NCBI GenBank assembly: GCA_020310875.1
Contig: CM035444.1
Span: forward strand, 15,173,085 to 15,237,084
From: Ceratopteris richardii
Taxonomy: Eukaryota; Streptophyta; Polypodiopsida; Polypodiales; Pteridaceae
Direction: 5' to 3'
Length of the DNA: 64,000 nt
Below, in pieces: positions 43,350-53,942 of the stretch. The notes below the pieces were generated by a model, which made no database searches, was not told where the DNA came from, and saw nothing but the letters and a program-made list of their open reading frames with translations. The first letter of the stretch is position 1, and every line of letters starts with the position of its first letter. The position numbers were made by a program, and so were the translations under genes.

Positions 43350-43972
43350 AAGAGGAGAGAGGATCAACCACTCAAAAGATCTCATCAGTGGACCATCAAC
43401 ATGGACATTCATCAACAATGTTCCATCCCAAAGGTCGGGTGTACAACACGAAGAGATGAACATCGATCAACCTTCTCCATGGTAAGTATCCTTACTCTGG
43501 CAACACCATAACCATGATAGATTAGGAAACCTCTTCGTCAGCATACCCTTGGGCACTTAGCTCAAGACCTGCAATTTTTTGCACCATACTTCTTCCAATG
43601 CATTTTCCAAGTAAGCATTCATAGGGCTACATTACAAGGCCGTGCACAAGGCACATATTTTCCTCAACCCATGCACAAACACACTTACCCATCACTCAAT
43701 ATGGGTTAGGAGTACTTGGCATGACTACTATGAACATCAACTGTGGAAGATCTAGAAAACATCAACGGAGACTCACAACGACACAGTCATGCTGGAATCC
43801 CAGGAAGAAGCATATACCAAGAGACTACAACTTGCAAAGACTCGCAGTGATAGATGAAGAACCAGACACATCTGGAAGTCGGACGACTTTTGTTCAGACA
43901 GACGGGACGCTCCCTCTCAAGGCACTGCTTGGAACAACCACTACAACAAGGGTCTGTCAGGGACGACAGACT
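43350..43972 (+). other. Gypsy-4 3' region after the Argonaute fragment
   Basis: Several short open frames in plus orientation, for example RQHTLGHLAQDLQFFAPYFF near 43540 and NDTVMLESQEEAYTKRLQ near 43780, but no long frame. The last 30 bases (agggtctgtcagggacgacagac) match the end of the Gypsy-1 extra ORF at 13366-13390. So the far end of the original region is retained and the middle was replaced. Confidence 0.5.
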
Positions 43973-43983
43973 CGAGGGGGGAG
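43973..43983 (+). promoter_or_regulatory. Gypsy-4 polypurine tract
   Basis: cgaggggggag directly before the 3' LTR. Confidence 0.8.
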
Positions 43984-44585
43984 TATTGAAGCTCAAATTC
44001 AAGGACAAAGCATGGAAGCACATCAAAAGATGGACACACAAGGAAAGGGAGCAAATAGGGAACTCCATGAAGTGTATGTCAAATTTTCAGATGAATCCCC
44101 TACAAAAATAGTGATTTTCATCACTAAAAACCATTGTAAATACCATTATCTATTTTTATAACTCCATTTTGTTCAAGCCGAGGAGTCCTCAAGCTTGAGG
44201 AGTATTAGAAGTACCATCGTACCAATTTTTGTAATTTTTAGACTTCGTTTGAGCCCTCAAATAAGCCCTGGAACCTAATTTTTAACTAGGCCGTACACTA
44301 AGTCTGGACAGGACCAAAACTAGTCAAAAAACTATAAAAAGAGCTAGAGAGCTCATTTTTGAGGTTAGCTTGTTAGAGAATAGAACTTTTGTAAGAGAAC
44401 TTTTGCAATCTAAGCTTTCCATTGTTCCTCTCTTTGATCTTACTTTGTGCGTGTGTGTGTGTGTGTGCATGTTTGTGTGCTTTCACTCACGCACTTGTGC
44501 CTTCACTTGCTCGTGGTCTTCATACCAGTCCTCACGTCTCCGTGGATTGACAAGTAAAGGAGGTGGTGCTTACGCTTGAGCTACA
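43984..44585 (+). repeat. Gypsy-4 3' LTR
   Basis: 602 bp; starts TATTGAAG (the TG has mutated to TA) and ends GAGCTACA, followed by atgca. Confidence 0.94.
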
Positions 44586-44590
44586 ATGCA

Positions 44591-45480
44591 CTAAGATTAG
44601 CATTTTTACAAAGATTTAGGAAAGAAAAAACTCCTTTAGATGTTTTGAGGAAGTTGAGAGCAACTATACAAAAAACATGTTAGTGGAAGATTATGTGTAG
44701 AAATTTAGAATTTTAATGGAAAGATTACAAGGCAACAAGAGACCTACCAATGAGATGTTGGCGGGTTACTTCCTAAAAGGATTAAGAAGCAGCATTAGGC
44801 ATGCCATAGCAAGTGTGGATATAGCTAATGGTTTTGATGTGTTAGTGTTAGCAGCTGCAAGAGTAGAAAGAAGATTTGGCAGATCTAAGAAGAGCATGGT
44901 GACTCGAGTTTAGATGTTGAATCAAATTTAGAACCGGAGTCAGACAAAGGTACGAGTAATTCAGAATTAGAGACTAAAGATGAAGAGGTTGTGGTAAGAA
45001 AACATTGCAAACACAAAGGTAAGCAAAGTAAAGAGGAAGCCTTAATTAGTAGACTAAAGAAACATGGATACTCCATAATTGCTCCAAAGGAGAAAAGGCT
45101 CTATGAAATTTGTGAAAAAGAAGGACGTACCACAAGTCAATGCTGGTATAACCCAAAGCATCGATGAAAAAACTCAAGAGAGGAAAATATGAAATGATGT
45201 TTTAGATTTTATCCCAAGAAGATGATGATGGGACATCTATACATAGAACAAAGAAGAATGATATAATGAAGACCAAGAAAGAGCTCGACAATGATTCGTT
45301 TGAGGTAATTATTAGTTCTCCTTTGCAGTTGTCTTTGGATCACGTATTGTCATAAGTGCTAGCTTTTAGAGAAAAATTGTTGAAAAGGCTGGTTGTTCAA
45401 GAATCAGAACAAGTAGCTACAGAGATACCTTCAACATACGCCAATAATATTGATCCAGCTGATGTGGACTTTGTAGTCCC
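44591..45480 (+). pseudogene. gag: Gypsy-3 gag, 3' part
   Basis: Resumes the gag interrupted at 31889. Pieces include LRLAFLQRFRKEKTPLD, then in another frame MERLQGNKRPTNEMLAGYF and VLAAARVERRFGRSKKS. An acidic/basic linker leads to a degenerate knuckle near 45107-45150 (ICEKEGRTTSQCW), in which the first cysteine and the histidine are lost. Stops and shifts at several points. Confidence 0.75.
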
Positions 45481-45898
45481 AGTAATTCAGGCATAGTATA
45501 CACAAAGAAGATTTGATGAGGTTTTGTTGGATGGTGGCTCAAGAGTGAATATATTATGTGAACATATATTTAAAGAAATGGGAAATGGGGCTTTGGCTCC
45601 AACACCTTTTCAAGTAAAGATCGCAGATCAAATGAGAGTCCAACCTTTGGGCATTTTGAAGCAGCAACAGATAATGATTGCAGGGATGTCATTCATGGTT
45701 AATTTTGTTGTACTTCGAATGTCTGAATCCACTTATCCGTATGAAATGTTATTAGGGAGACCATGGTTCAGGTTGGCTAAAGTAAAGCAAGATTGGGGGT
45801 TGGATGTGGTTGTGATCATGAAGGGTAAGAAGCAGGTCACAATACCAATGAAAGGAATATGGAATATGCCGGTAAGAGAGAAACCATTGATGGCTTAG
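45481..45898 (+). pseudogene. pro: Gypsy-3 protease
   Basis: A retropepsin-like domain with the active site VLLDGGSRVNILCE near 45525 and the late motif MLLGRPWFRLAKV near 45750. The frame is open from 45524 to 45898, preceded by a stop at 45494. DGGS in place of DSGA or DTGS is found in some plant gypsy lineages, so this may be ancestral rather than damage. Confidence 0.8.
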
Positions 45899-47921
45899 AC
45901 CATTGGTTTAGCATACAAGATAGAAGATGATGATGAGGAATTTTTGAAGGCAAATCCAACACTGGTACTAGTATTGTAGGTAGACGTGTAAGGAGTATTA
46001 TCGAAAGATGAGGATCTATTGGAGAATAAAAGTGAACCAGCTGTAAGTGACACATTTGAAGGCACACAGCTGAGATAGATGTTTGAGCAAAATCTGGGAA
46101 TTTTGACTCAGCAAAAGTTGGAGCAGCAAGAAAAGGAGGTAATTAATTTGGCTGAGAAGATATATGAACAAAAATATTCAAGCTTAGGTAGAATAAAGGA
46201 AGATGAACTCCAAGAAGTTAATTTGGGAACTGATGCTGAACCAAAAATGGTCAGCGTAAGCAAAGAATTAGAAGGCCAGTTCTTGGAAGATCTGATTTGT
46301 TTGTTGAAGGAGTACGTTGAGGTATTTGCTTGGGAGTACTCATGGTGAAAGGCATAGAGCCAAATCTACATCAACATCGAATTAATTTAAAGAAGGATGT
46401 AGTTCCAGTCATGCAACAAAGGTACAAAATGAATCTTGCAAAATAATTTAAGGAAGAAATCGACAAGTTATTGGCAGTTGGATTCATCAAACTAGTTAAT
46501 CAAGTAATGTGGTTATCTCCCATCATTGTGGTTCCAAAGAAGAATGGGAAGTTGAGGATTTGCATGGATTATAGAAAATTAAATGCAACAACAATTACAG
46601 ATCCTTTCCTAATGTCATTTTGTGATACGGTGTTGGATGCAGTAGCTAGAAATGAAATGTATAGTTTTTTAGATGGATTTTTTGGCTATAATCAGATTCC
46701 TATTGCTGAGGAGGATTAGCACAAAACGACATTTATTACAGAATTTGGAGCATGTGTGTTTACAGTCATGAGCTTTGGATTGAGGAATGGACCACCTTCG
46801 TTTAATTACGTGGCACATAAAGTGTTTGAGCCTTAATTGCAGGATTTCATGCAAGTTTTTGTTGATGGCTTCTCAGTGTTTGGTAAGAAGATACAACACC
46901 TACTGCACTTGAAATCTTGTTTTGACAGATGCAAAAAATTTAGAATGGTAGTAAATCCATTCAAGAGTGTCATTGCTGTGAAGAGCGGTGTTTTATTGGG
47001 ACATGTCATTTCACAAGAGGGAATGACTATTGACGTCAAAAAAATTGAAGCCATTAGGATAGCAAGAGCTCCGACAAATGTAAAGGAAGTAATGCGGTTT
47101 GTTGGACAAACAAGTGGCATGCTACGCATTTGAGGTACTTGGCTAATATCTCATTACCTTTGACACATTTAACAACGAAAGATGTTCCCTTTGTATGGGC
47201 TGAGGCTGAAGAGAAGGCTTTTTAGTTATTAAAATAGTTGGTGTCCGTCGCACTAGTTTTACATCTGGCATATTGGTCTCTACCATTTCACATATTTGTA
47301 GATGCATCGGATGTAGCAGTAGGAGCAGTGTTGATGTAGAAGAAGGAGAGAGGATGGTATAGACCAATTTATTATGCTAGTAGGGTGTTCTGCTCAGCTG
47401 AAAGGAATTATCCAATGATTGAATGTGAAGCATTGGAAATGGTATATGCTCTTAATAAATTCAGACACTATTTGTTTGGTAATAAAGTGGTTTTTCATAT
47501 AGACCACCAAGCTTTGGTATATTTTATCAAGAAGCCTCTACTAACAAGACCATTGGCAAGATGGATGCTTTTACTACAAGAATTTGATTTTATTATTGTT
47601 GATACCCTAGGAAAAGAGCATTCCATGGTGGATTATTTCAGTAGATTAGAGTCAGGGGAAGCACCCGTAGAAGTAAATGATGAGTTTCTAGATGTGGAGT
47701 TATTTAATGCTCAGATTGCTGACTCTAATGCTTGGTATGACCAATTATTAGTATTCTTAATAGATGGAGTATTGCCTCAACAGTTTACACCTGATCAGAG
47801 AAAGAAGTTTGCTTCGAAAAGTAGGCCTTATTTGGCCATAGCAGGTGGGTTGTACAAAAAAGGGGCGGATAAAGTCATCAGAAGATGTGTACCAAATTTT
47901 GAGCAACTAGTTGTTTTGTAG
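45899..47921 (+). pseudogene. pol: Gypsy-3 RT and RNase H
   Basis: Pieces in three frames. An RT N-terminal part is at 46079-46348 (FLEDLICLLKEYVEVFAWEY). RT continues at 46471-46719 (SPIIVVPKKNGKLRIC, YSFLDGFFGYNQIPIAEED) and 46837-47133. The catalytic YVDD place reads VFVDGFSVFG, so the second aspartate is glycine and the enzyme would be dead. RNase H has FVDASDVAVGAVL, ECEALEMVYAL, IDHQALVYF and MVDYFSRL. The part after it (LDVELFNAQIADSNAWYDQ, GGLYKKGADKVIRRC) leads to the zinc module. Confidence 0.87.
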
Positions 47922-48851
47922 GAAGCACATTCAAGAGCAGTAGGAGAACACTTATCAGGGGATATTATAGGTAAAAAGATTTTACAAGTGGGGTTGTGGT
48001 GGCCTACAGTATTAAAAGATGCTTATGAATTTTCCAAGAGATGTGTTATTTGTCAGAAAACAGGCCAACCAAATAATTCAGATTGAATGTCTAGTTTTTC
48101 CATTGGATCCATTTCAAAAATGGGGCATGGATTTTGTTGGGCCTATCAGGCTTATTACTCAATGCGAGAATATATATATTTTAGTAGCAACAGATTATTG
48201 CACAAAGTGGGTGGAAGAAGTAGCACTTAGGGACAACAAGGCGGCGAGTGTTGCAAAGTTCCTCTACCACAATATCATGACTAGGTTTGGTTGCTCAATA
48301 GAGTTGGTAAGTGATAGAGGAGCTCTATTTCTTAATGAAGTCATTTCAATACTAACAAGAACACATTTGATCATGCACAAAAAGTCTATAGCCTATCATC
48401 CACAGGAAAATGGTCAAGCAAAAAGCACTAATAAGACTTTTTTGCATATTCTTAAAAAATTAGTGCATGACAATCAAAAGTTGGGACTTGTTGTTAGATT
48501 CAACATTCTGGTCATTCAGAATAGCTTTTGAGGTAAAAACAGGAATGAAACCATTTAGATTGGTATATGACTTAGAAGCAGTAGTCCCAATGGAGTTTGT
48601 GGTCCCAAGTTTGAGAGTAACAGCAAAATTTGAAAAACATTCAAGGGAAGCCACCACAGATGGACTGGTTGTCATCTAAATTAGTGCAGGTGATGGTTAA
48701 TCCTGATAATCAGATGTGCAACATTAGTTATCACAAAAGTAAGAAGGTCTATTTGTCTACATTTTTCTCAGTGGTTGCATGTTTTGTGGGAAATTGTTGG
48801 TTTAAGATTACATTAGTTACCTTCTTAAGACTACATTGGTCTTCATATGTA
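47922..48851 (+). pseudogene. pol: Gypsy-3 integrase and 3' flank
   Basis: The zinc module reads EAHSRAVGEHLSGD...RCVICQ. The core at 48100-48530 has GMDFVGPIRL and LVSDRGALFLNE. At the place of the third catalytic residue it reads GQAKSTNK, where the active enzymes in this window have GQAESTNK, so the glutamate is replaced by lysine. A frame change follows, with the C-terminal part at 48467-48679 (FEVKTGMKPFRLVYDLEAVV). From 48680 to 48851 nothing clear is seen before the Copia-3 target site aattt. Confidence 0.85.
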
Positions 48852-48856
48852 AATTT

Positions 48857-49083
48857 TGTTGGAGTTAGATGTTTGTGGAAGCACGCGAACAACACAAGGA
48901 AGAAGAAGAAGCTTGAAGCACAACACACAATGCTGAATGTATTACCACTAGAATGTACAAAGATAAGTAGCCTATTAAGTCAATAGGCATATATACGAGC
49001 CGAGGGAAAAAACCTTCTAAAGAGGGAAAGTGCCCCGATAGTCCTAGAGTGTTCACACACATCACTACCTAAATATATCAACA
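48857..49083 (-). repeat. Copia-3 3' LTR
   Basis: 227 bp, plus strand TGTTGGAGTTAG to ATATCAACA. The minus-strand tract caaggagtatt beside it is the likely polypurine tract. Confidence 0.92.
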
Positions 49084-49145
49084 AATACTCCTTGGGAGTG
49101 ATCGGTGAACAAGGAGCTAGCACTCATGTATAAGGAAGTGCCAAG

Positions 49146-51045
49146 CTATGTGGAATTAATCCACAAAAGGAAGTAAGCCCAAAGCTTTGCATAAAGCTTT
49201 GAATTTCTCCCTAGGCAGAGCCTTCGTAAAAAGGTTTGCAATGTTCTCCTGCATGGGCACATATGCCAAGCTGATATCCCTAGCAGAGAATCTCTCCTAA
49301 CATAATGATAATGCACCTCAATGTGCTTAGTGCGAGCATGGAACACATGGTTCCTTGCAACTGCCAATGCATTGTGACTGTCAATAAAGATGGTGGTGGC
49401 AGAATACTGAACAACACCCAAATCAGCCATAAGGCGTCTCAGCCACACACACTCAACAAATGCTATGAAAGCTACCCTATACTCAGCCTCACAACTCGAA
49501 GTGGCCATAGTAGGCTGCTTCTTGCTCAACCAAGATATACATGAGCTACCAGGCATGAAGTAAAAGCCACTGGTGGACACATAAGTCTCATAGCAACCAG
49601 CCCAATCACTGTAAAAAAAAAGCATGCAAATCTGGTGGTAGTGATCCCCCCTTGGGATAAAACAATCGAAGTAGCCGGGTACCACTCAAGTAGCAAAAGA
49701 TGCGTTTAACCACCTGCCAATGCTTGACACCTGGGAAGTGCATTATCTTGCTCATCTAGGAGAGAACAAATTGAATATCTCACCGAGTAATGTATAAGTA
49801 AATCAAGCATCCAACAACATGTTGATAGAGAACATCATCAAATGCAACTCCAGCATCATGAAGACTCAATCGTAAACCTATCTCCACAGGAGTGGCAATA
49901 GGCTTACAGTATTCAAGGCCAAAATGCTGCAATAATGTGTCAATATATTTCATTTGACACAAAGCCATTCCACCATCAACTTGCATAAATTGAATGCCCA
50001 AATAGTGATGTGAATGCCCCAAATCAGACATCTCAAATGAGGCATGTAAATTAGCCTTAAAATCAGCAATATGCATGTCATGAGGACTAGTGAGTAGCAT
50101 GTCATCAACATACACCACAATGATCAGAAGCACATCATTAGCATGCTTAACATATAAGGTTCTTTCAGTTGGACTGTTCTCAAAACCATGTGCAATGAAA
50201 TAGGCATGTATCTTCCAAGCACGTGGTGCTTGCTTTAAACCATATGATGCCTTCTCTAACCTGCACACTTGATTTTCATGCCCTTTCTGCACAAAGCCAT
50301 AGGGTTGAAAAACATACACTTCTTCATGCAAGTCACCATTCAAAAATGCTATTTTATTGTCCAACTGATGCACATTCCAACCATGATGAGCTGCAAGTGC
50401 ACAGATGCTATGAATAGTAGTCATTTGGCAAGTAGGAGCAAATGTTTCATCAAAATCAATGCCTCTTTCCTATGCATAACCCTTTGCAACAAGCCTAGCT
50501 TTATACCTGTCAACTGTTCCATCAAGCTTATGCTTCATCTTGTATACCCACTTAGTGCCAATGGCCTTTTTGCCAGGAGGTAAGTCACATAAAGAGGAGG
50601 TACCATTTTTCATGATAGCATCATATTCAGACTGCATTGCAGCAATCCAATGTTCAAAATTTTGTGCTTCATCAAATGAAACAGGTTCAGTCTCATCACA
50701 GTGACTAGAGGCAGCCATAGCATAGCAATCTGATGCAAAAGAGGCACTATGAGAGCTTGATCGAGTATGATATGATAGAGGTGCATCTAATTTGTTGTCA
50801 TGCAAGGTCTGCACCAACCATTTTGGCATAGTTTTTGCATGTTCAATATCAGCTCTCTCATCAACAAGTGCATCATCTAAATGTGCATTAGTAATGGAAT
50901 GATCTGCATCATCACATGGAACCTGCAAAGGCTGAGAAGTTGCCTCATTAGGTCCAGCACTAGATTGTCCACCTATAAAAAGAGGCAGCAAAGTATCATA
51001 CATGTCTTTGGAGATAACATATGTCTCCTTAGTACATGAAAGCAA
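49146..51045 (-). pseudogene. pol: Copia-3 RT and RNase H
   Basis: Linker and RT start are at 51045-50470 (FDEAQNFEHWIAAMQSEYD, KKAIGTKWVYKMKHKLDG). RT core is at 50424-49780 ([56 protein letters not shown]). RNase H is at 49685-49146 (YSDWAGCYETYVSTSG, TSSCEAEYRV, FIDSHNALAVARN, HARTKHIEVHYHYV). Stops separate the three pieces and one small frame change occurs near the RNase H end. Otherwise this is the fuller relative of the Copia-2 gene. Confidence 0.9.
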
Positions 51046-51048
51046 TGT

Positions 51049-52500
51049 CTAAATAGCATCTTCCACAAAAACAACATAATGGCTAACGAGAATGCATTCA
51101 GTTTGTGGATGATATAAATGATAGCCTTTACTTTCAAGATTGTACCCAACAAAAATACATTTTACTGCTTTATCATCCAATGTTCTAGGATGTTGTTCAA
51201 GCACTAATGCATATGCCAGACAACCAAAAACACGCAGATGAGCAAAAGATGGCTTACGACCATGCCAAGCCTCATATGCAGTGATAGACTGTAGTGCTTT
51301 AGTCGAACACATGTTCAGTACAAATGCTGCGCATGTAATAGCCTCAAGCCAGAAACTATGTGGTAAAGCTTGACTCTTGACCATACACCTCGCCATCTCC
51401 ATGAGTGACATGTTCTTTTGTTCAGCAAATCCATTCTGTTGAGGTGTATATGGCACTGTACACTAATGTTTTATCCAAGGTTCAGCTAGAAATGCATTAA
51501 AGCCAGAAGACATATATTCCCCCTCTCGATCCGAACGGAGGGTGCCCATATTACATGCTGACACATTTTTAGCCAAAAAACAAAAACTATTTGTAGCACA
51601 TAAACACTTTGGACTTTGCCTTGAATGGATATACACATGCATGCCTAGAAAAATCATCAATGAAAGTCATGAAGTTAAGATAGTTCCCAAAAGAAGGTTT
51701 CTGCATAGGACCACAAATATCACTATGTACAAGCTGCAATTTATGAGTAGCCCAAATTGAATCATCTTTCAGAAAGGAAGAACACTGCATTTTTCCCAAA
51801 ATACAGCCTTCACATACATGTTTACTGGGTGCCTCAAGTTTGGGCAAATAGGATACCATTTCAGATTTCTCCAGGCATAACGAACTAGCAAAATTCAGAT
51901 GACCAAAGCATGCATGCCAAAGCTTTGCATCTGACATAGCCTGAGAATCATATATTGCACATGCAAAATCATTTACAGATCTTTCATAGTCTATGAGCTT
52001 ATATAGCCCACGACACAAAATGCCAGAAGCAATAATGATGCTACCATAAATTGTACATTTGTCATCAACAAATTTCACAACCAAGCCAATCTTGGCTAAT
52101 GTAGAAACTGATAACAGGTTTTTCTTGATCCCCGGCTCAAACAAAGCGTCTAACAAAGTGAAAGACCTACCATCAGCAGTAGTCAAAATGATCTTACCAA
52201 CTCCCATAACATGATAGGAGGAGTTGTTGACACATGTAACAATATTTCTTGTAGGGGCACACTCGAGTGAAGAGAAGAAACTGTGCTGCGAGGTAATATG
52301 TTTGGTCACCCCAATATCAAAGTACCAAACATCTGAGTCTACTGCAGACATGCACTGCTCATGAGAAGATGGGTCAAAACTACAAACAATATTAAACACC
52401 CATTCTTCATCCTGCACAAGATTACCAGACTCTACTTTCGGTGTAGAGGCCTTTGCAACAACCATTACAACCTCTTTCTTCTTTGCCTCTTTAACAGCTA
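51049..52500 (-). pseudogene. pol: Copia-3 protease and integrase
   Basis: 52465-51587 is open for 292 codons. The protease place reads WYFDIGVTKHITSQHSF, where copia proteases have DSG, so the active site is altered. Then come LLDALFEPGIKKNLLSVSTLAK and the integrase zinc region HACFGHLNFASSL...HVCEGCILGK. The core start HSDICGPMQKPSFGNY and FIDDFSRHACVYPF follow. After several stops, 51456-51049 gives YTPQQNGFAEQKN, HSFWLEAITCAAFVLN, AYEAWHGRKPSFAHLRVFGC and LESKGYHLYHPQT. Here the third acidic residue is retained in FAEQKN. Confidence 0.88.
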
Positions 52501-53385
52501 GTTTTGGACAGCTCTTGATGACATGATCATTTGCTTTACACTATTTTCAAAAAAAATTCTATTTTTTTTATTTCTTCTCATCTTTGTCTTTCTTTTTCGA
52601 ATGTGCAGCATTTGCAGATTTTTGCTTACTAGCAGAAGAGCTCCATTTACCTTTGCCCTTCTGACTAGGCAAGAAAGCTTGTTCTGCAACACACATAATA
52701 GAGTTGTTCTACCTAGAATAGTCTTCTCCTCAAATGACAAGGCATTTGGATTGCCTTTCATCATCAAACGAAGAGTAGAAGCAAAACTCTAATATGAGTC
52801 AAGAAGACCATTCAGAACGGTCTACACAAATGAGCTATCTGGTATAACTTCATCAGTAAAAGTCAACCGTTCTTTCAAATCCTTGATCTTTGTCAGAAAA
52901 ATATCCATAGAATCACGTTCATTCATGTGCTCACTCTCCAATTGTTTTTGGAGATAAACAACAAAAGCCTCATTCCTAGCCCGGTACAATGTGGTAAGTG
53001 TATCCCAAGCATCCTTAACTATTTTGCAAGAGTGAATGTGAGGAATAATGGCACATTTGACATACAAAGCTATCAATGCATGTGCTTGAACATCTCTATT
53101 ATCCCAACGAATTTTTTCTTTAGTAGGTGCAATAGAAACAATAGTACGAACAGGAAGCTGCAGAATATCATCATCTTCGACACCATCTCCATCAGCTCCA
53201 ACACGTGTATTTGCAGTACCTATATTCTTAGGTATAACAGGACATCTTTCAACACCCTGCACAATATTCCATAGTCCTTTTGTGACCAATACATGATGCA
53301 TCATATAGGCCCATAATGGGTAGTTGGTACCATCCAACTTATCCTCAACATCCAACATACGAAATCCATCACTCTTTTTAGCCAT
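52501..53385 (-). pseudogene. gag: Copia-3 gag
   Basis: ATG at 53385 (MAKKSDGFRMLDVEDKLDG) and a frame open to 52822 covering the UBN2-type gag (YPLWAYMMHHVLVTKGLW, HIHSCKIVKDAWDTLTTLY). After a stop the frame continues with NALSFEEKTILGR, then shifts. A decayed knuckle (CKANDHVIKSC, first cysteine lost) is near 52530-52500, followed by a lysine-rich stretch leading into protease. Confidence 0.85.
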
Positions 53386-53689
53386 GGTCGGTGACTAAAA
53401 TACCTTGATGCAAAAAATTGACTATATCTCAAAAAGTTGGACAGAATTGCCCCAAGGAACTATGCTAAACCTGTAGCAGACTTCGAGACGCTTATAATGG
53501 CAAATGGAAATTGGTATATACCTTTGGCACAAAAAGATGAAATAGCCTGCACAAGCACTGCGATAGTGTGTTCGGAGGCCAAACCAAGCTCAGATCTCTG
53601 AAACATCCTGAGTATGCTTACCAAATTTCGTGCGATTATGAGGCCACAATCCGAGAGGTGTAGACAATGCCCTAGATGAAGCGGCGACC

Positions 53690-53704
53690 TTCTCTCATAC
53701 CAAT
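53690..53704 (-). promoter_or_regulatory. Copia-3 primer binding site, decayed
   Basis: The minus strand reads tggtatgagagaagg beside the 5' LTR, close to tggtatcagagc. Confidence 0.65.
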
Positions 53705-53937
53705 TGTTGGAGCTAGATGTCTATGAAATCACGTGAACAGCACAAGGAAGAAGAAGAAGAAGCTTGGAGCACAACACACAATGCAGAATGTATTACCACA
53801 AGAATGTACAAAGATAAGTAGCCTGTTAGGGCAATATGTGTATATACAAGCGGGGCAAAAAAACCTCCTAAAGAGGGAAAAAAGTGCCTCGACAGTCCTA
53901 GAGTGTTCACACACATCAATACCTACATATATCAACA
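53705..53937 (-). repeat. Copia-3 5' LTR
   Basis: 233 bp partner of 48857-49083, followed by aattt. Confidence 0.92.
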
Positions 53938-53942
53938 AATTT

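Larger units (their letters stand above)
31890..44585 (+). mobile_element. Gypsy-4: long Ty3/gypsy element, sister of Gypsy-1, nested in Gypsy-3 gag
   Basis: Flanked by atgca at 31885-31889 and 44586-44590; LTRs are about 605 bp and differ at roughly 15 sites by eye. Order: LTR, intact tRNA-Asp-type primer site, palindromic repeat leader, gag, an overlapping zinc-knuckle ORF, protease 1, RT, RNase H, double zinc module, integrase, an inverted second protease, a 28-A run, an Argonaute-like fragment, polypurine tract, LTR. Gag and pol are nearly complete, making it the reference for the deleted Gypsy-1. The extra 4-kb ORF of Gypsy-1 is missing here. Confidence 0.94.
48857..53937 (-). mobile_element. 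Copia-3: copia element nested in Gypsy-3, minus strand
   Basis: 5081 bp with LTRs of 227 and 233 bp, flanked by aattt at 48852-48856 and 53938-53942. Same family as Copia-2 by LTR and protein sequence, but complete in layout: gag, protease, integrase, RT, RNase H. The LTRs differ at about 10 percent by eye, and the genes carry many stops. Confidence 0.94.
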
